Shown in pieces: positions 5,823 through 6,060 of a DNA stretch of 6,060 bases. The notes under the pieces were generated by a model. That model did no database searches, had not been told where the DNA came from, and was given only the letters and a program-made list of their open reading frames with translations. A program made the translations under genes and the position numbers. Position 1 is the stretch's first letter. Each line of letters begins with the position of its first letter. Source of the stretch: Candidatus Hydrogenedentota bacterium (GTDB lineage Bacteria > Hydrogenedentota > Hydrogenedentia > Hydrogenedentiales > GCA-2746185); NCBI GenBank assembly GCA_012965445.1, contig DTSJ01000014.1, positions 1 through 6,060 of the forward strand. The letters are read 5' to 3'.

Positions 5823-6060
5823 TCAGGCGGCAATCGCTTCGGCGTTTGCTTCCTCGATTGAAGGCGGGGGGCCCGGATGTCTGCATAAGGATACTGCAAA
5901 TGCGCCGCAGCCGCACAAGACTCCAAGTGACATGAAGGGGATGAGGTAGGACCCCGTTGCATCGGCAATCATGCCAGTGATCCACGGGGCGAGGCCGTTG
6001 AAGACACCGGTAATCAGCACACGCGTCCCGGCTGTGGTACCGAAGGCGGCTCGGCCAAAA
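5823..6060 (-). CDS. MFS transporter, C-terminal end only (cut by window edge)
   Basis: The frame is open from the right edge of the window to TGA at 5825-5823, giving the last 78 residues of a longer protein. It begins FGRAAFGTTAG, a loop motif often seen in major facilitator proteins, especially the monocarboxylate/oxalate-formate-like group. A hydrophobic helix ending GLAPWITGMIADATGSY follows, with the usual Gly-x-x-x-Asp-x-x-Gly-Ser-Tyr between the last two helices. A final membrane helix (about SYLIPFMSLGVLCGCGAFAV) comes next, then a short polar cytoplasmic tail. A GTG at 6020 could be read as a start but falls inside the helix and is not credible. Substrate cannot be inferred from this fragment. 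It lies upstream of hemH on the same strand; a shared transcript is possible but gives no firm link to heme. Confidence 0.8.
   Translation of the reverse strand, partial: FGRAAFGTTAGTRVLITGVFNGLAPWITGMIADATGSYLIPFMSLGVLCGCGAFAVSLCRHPGPPPSIEEANAEAIAA

Noticed and set aside
1..6060. A new multi-gene defence, mobile or biosynthetic system
   Set aside because: Every substantial gene belongs to a well-known family and neighbours do not form a shared pathway; no repeats, integrase, transposase or effector-like genes were seen.

Overview
The window comes from a bacterial chromosome of roughly 50% GC. It holds five well-supported coding regions, one of them cut by the right edge, plus a possible gene start at the left edge. 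A type IV pilus/type II secretion platform protein, flagellar filament genes with a sigma-28-like promoter and a cysteine-rich ferrochelatase together suggest a motile or formerly motile, probably diderm, heme-making bacterium. The sequence alone does not fix the phylum. I see no CRISPR array, insertion sequence, tRNA, rRNA or phage gene.

Left part (1-2057). A short intergenic region probably separates a leftward gene, of which only the first codons are present, from a rightward pair. The pair is a TIGR01777-type NAD(P)-dependent sugar-epimerase-like SDR protein followed 6 bases later by a cation diffusion facilitator (CDF) metal exporter. They are probably co-transcribed. The CDF protein has an unusual Glu/His pair where the transport site of well-studied members has Asp/Asp or His/Asp.

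Middle (2058-3440). A PilC/GspF inner-membrane platform gene stands as its own unit, with a good sigma-70-like promoter and a strong hairpin terminator. No pilus ATPase or pilin gene is beside it.

Right-middle (3441-4747). A gene that begins as a normal flagellar cap protein FliD is preceded by a sequence very like a sigma-28 (FliA) promoter. It loses FliD similarity after about residue 328 and ends with what reads as the C-terminal helix of the flagellar export chaperone FliS. Because fliD and fliS are commonly adjacent in that order, the simplest reading is an in-frame deletion (or an assembly collapse) that removed the 3' part of fliD and the 5' part of fliS. This is the most notable observation in the window.

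Right part (4756-6060), minus strand. The end of an MFS transporter is followed by hemH (ferrochelatase), which runs convergently into the fliD/fliS fusion with only 8 bases between the stop codons. HemH carries an internal six-cysteine segment that looks like an iron-sulfur cluster site.

Apart from the fliD-fliS fusion, the window is ordinary housekeeping and transport content. I found no evidence for a new multi-gene system.
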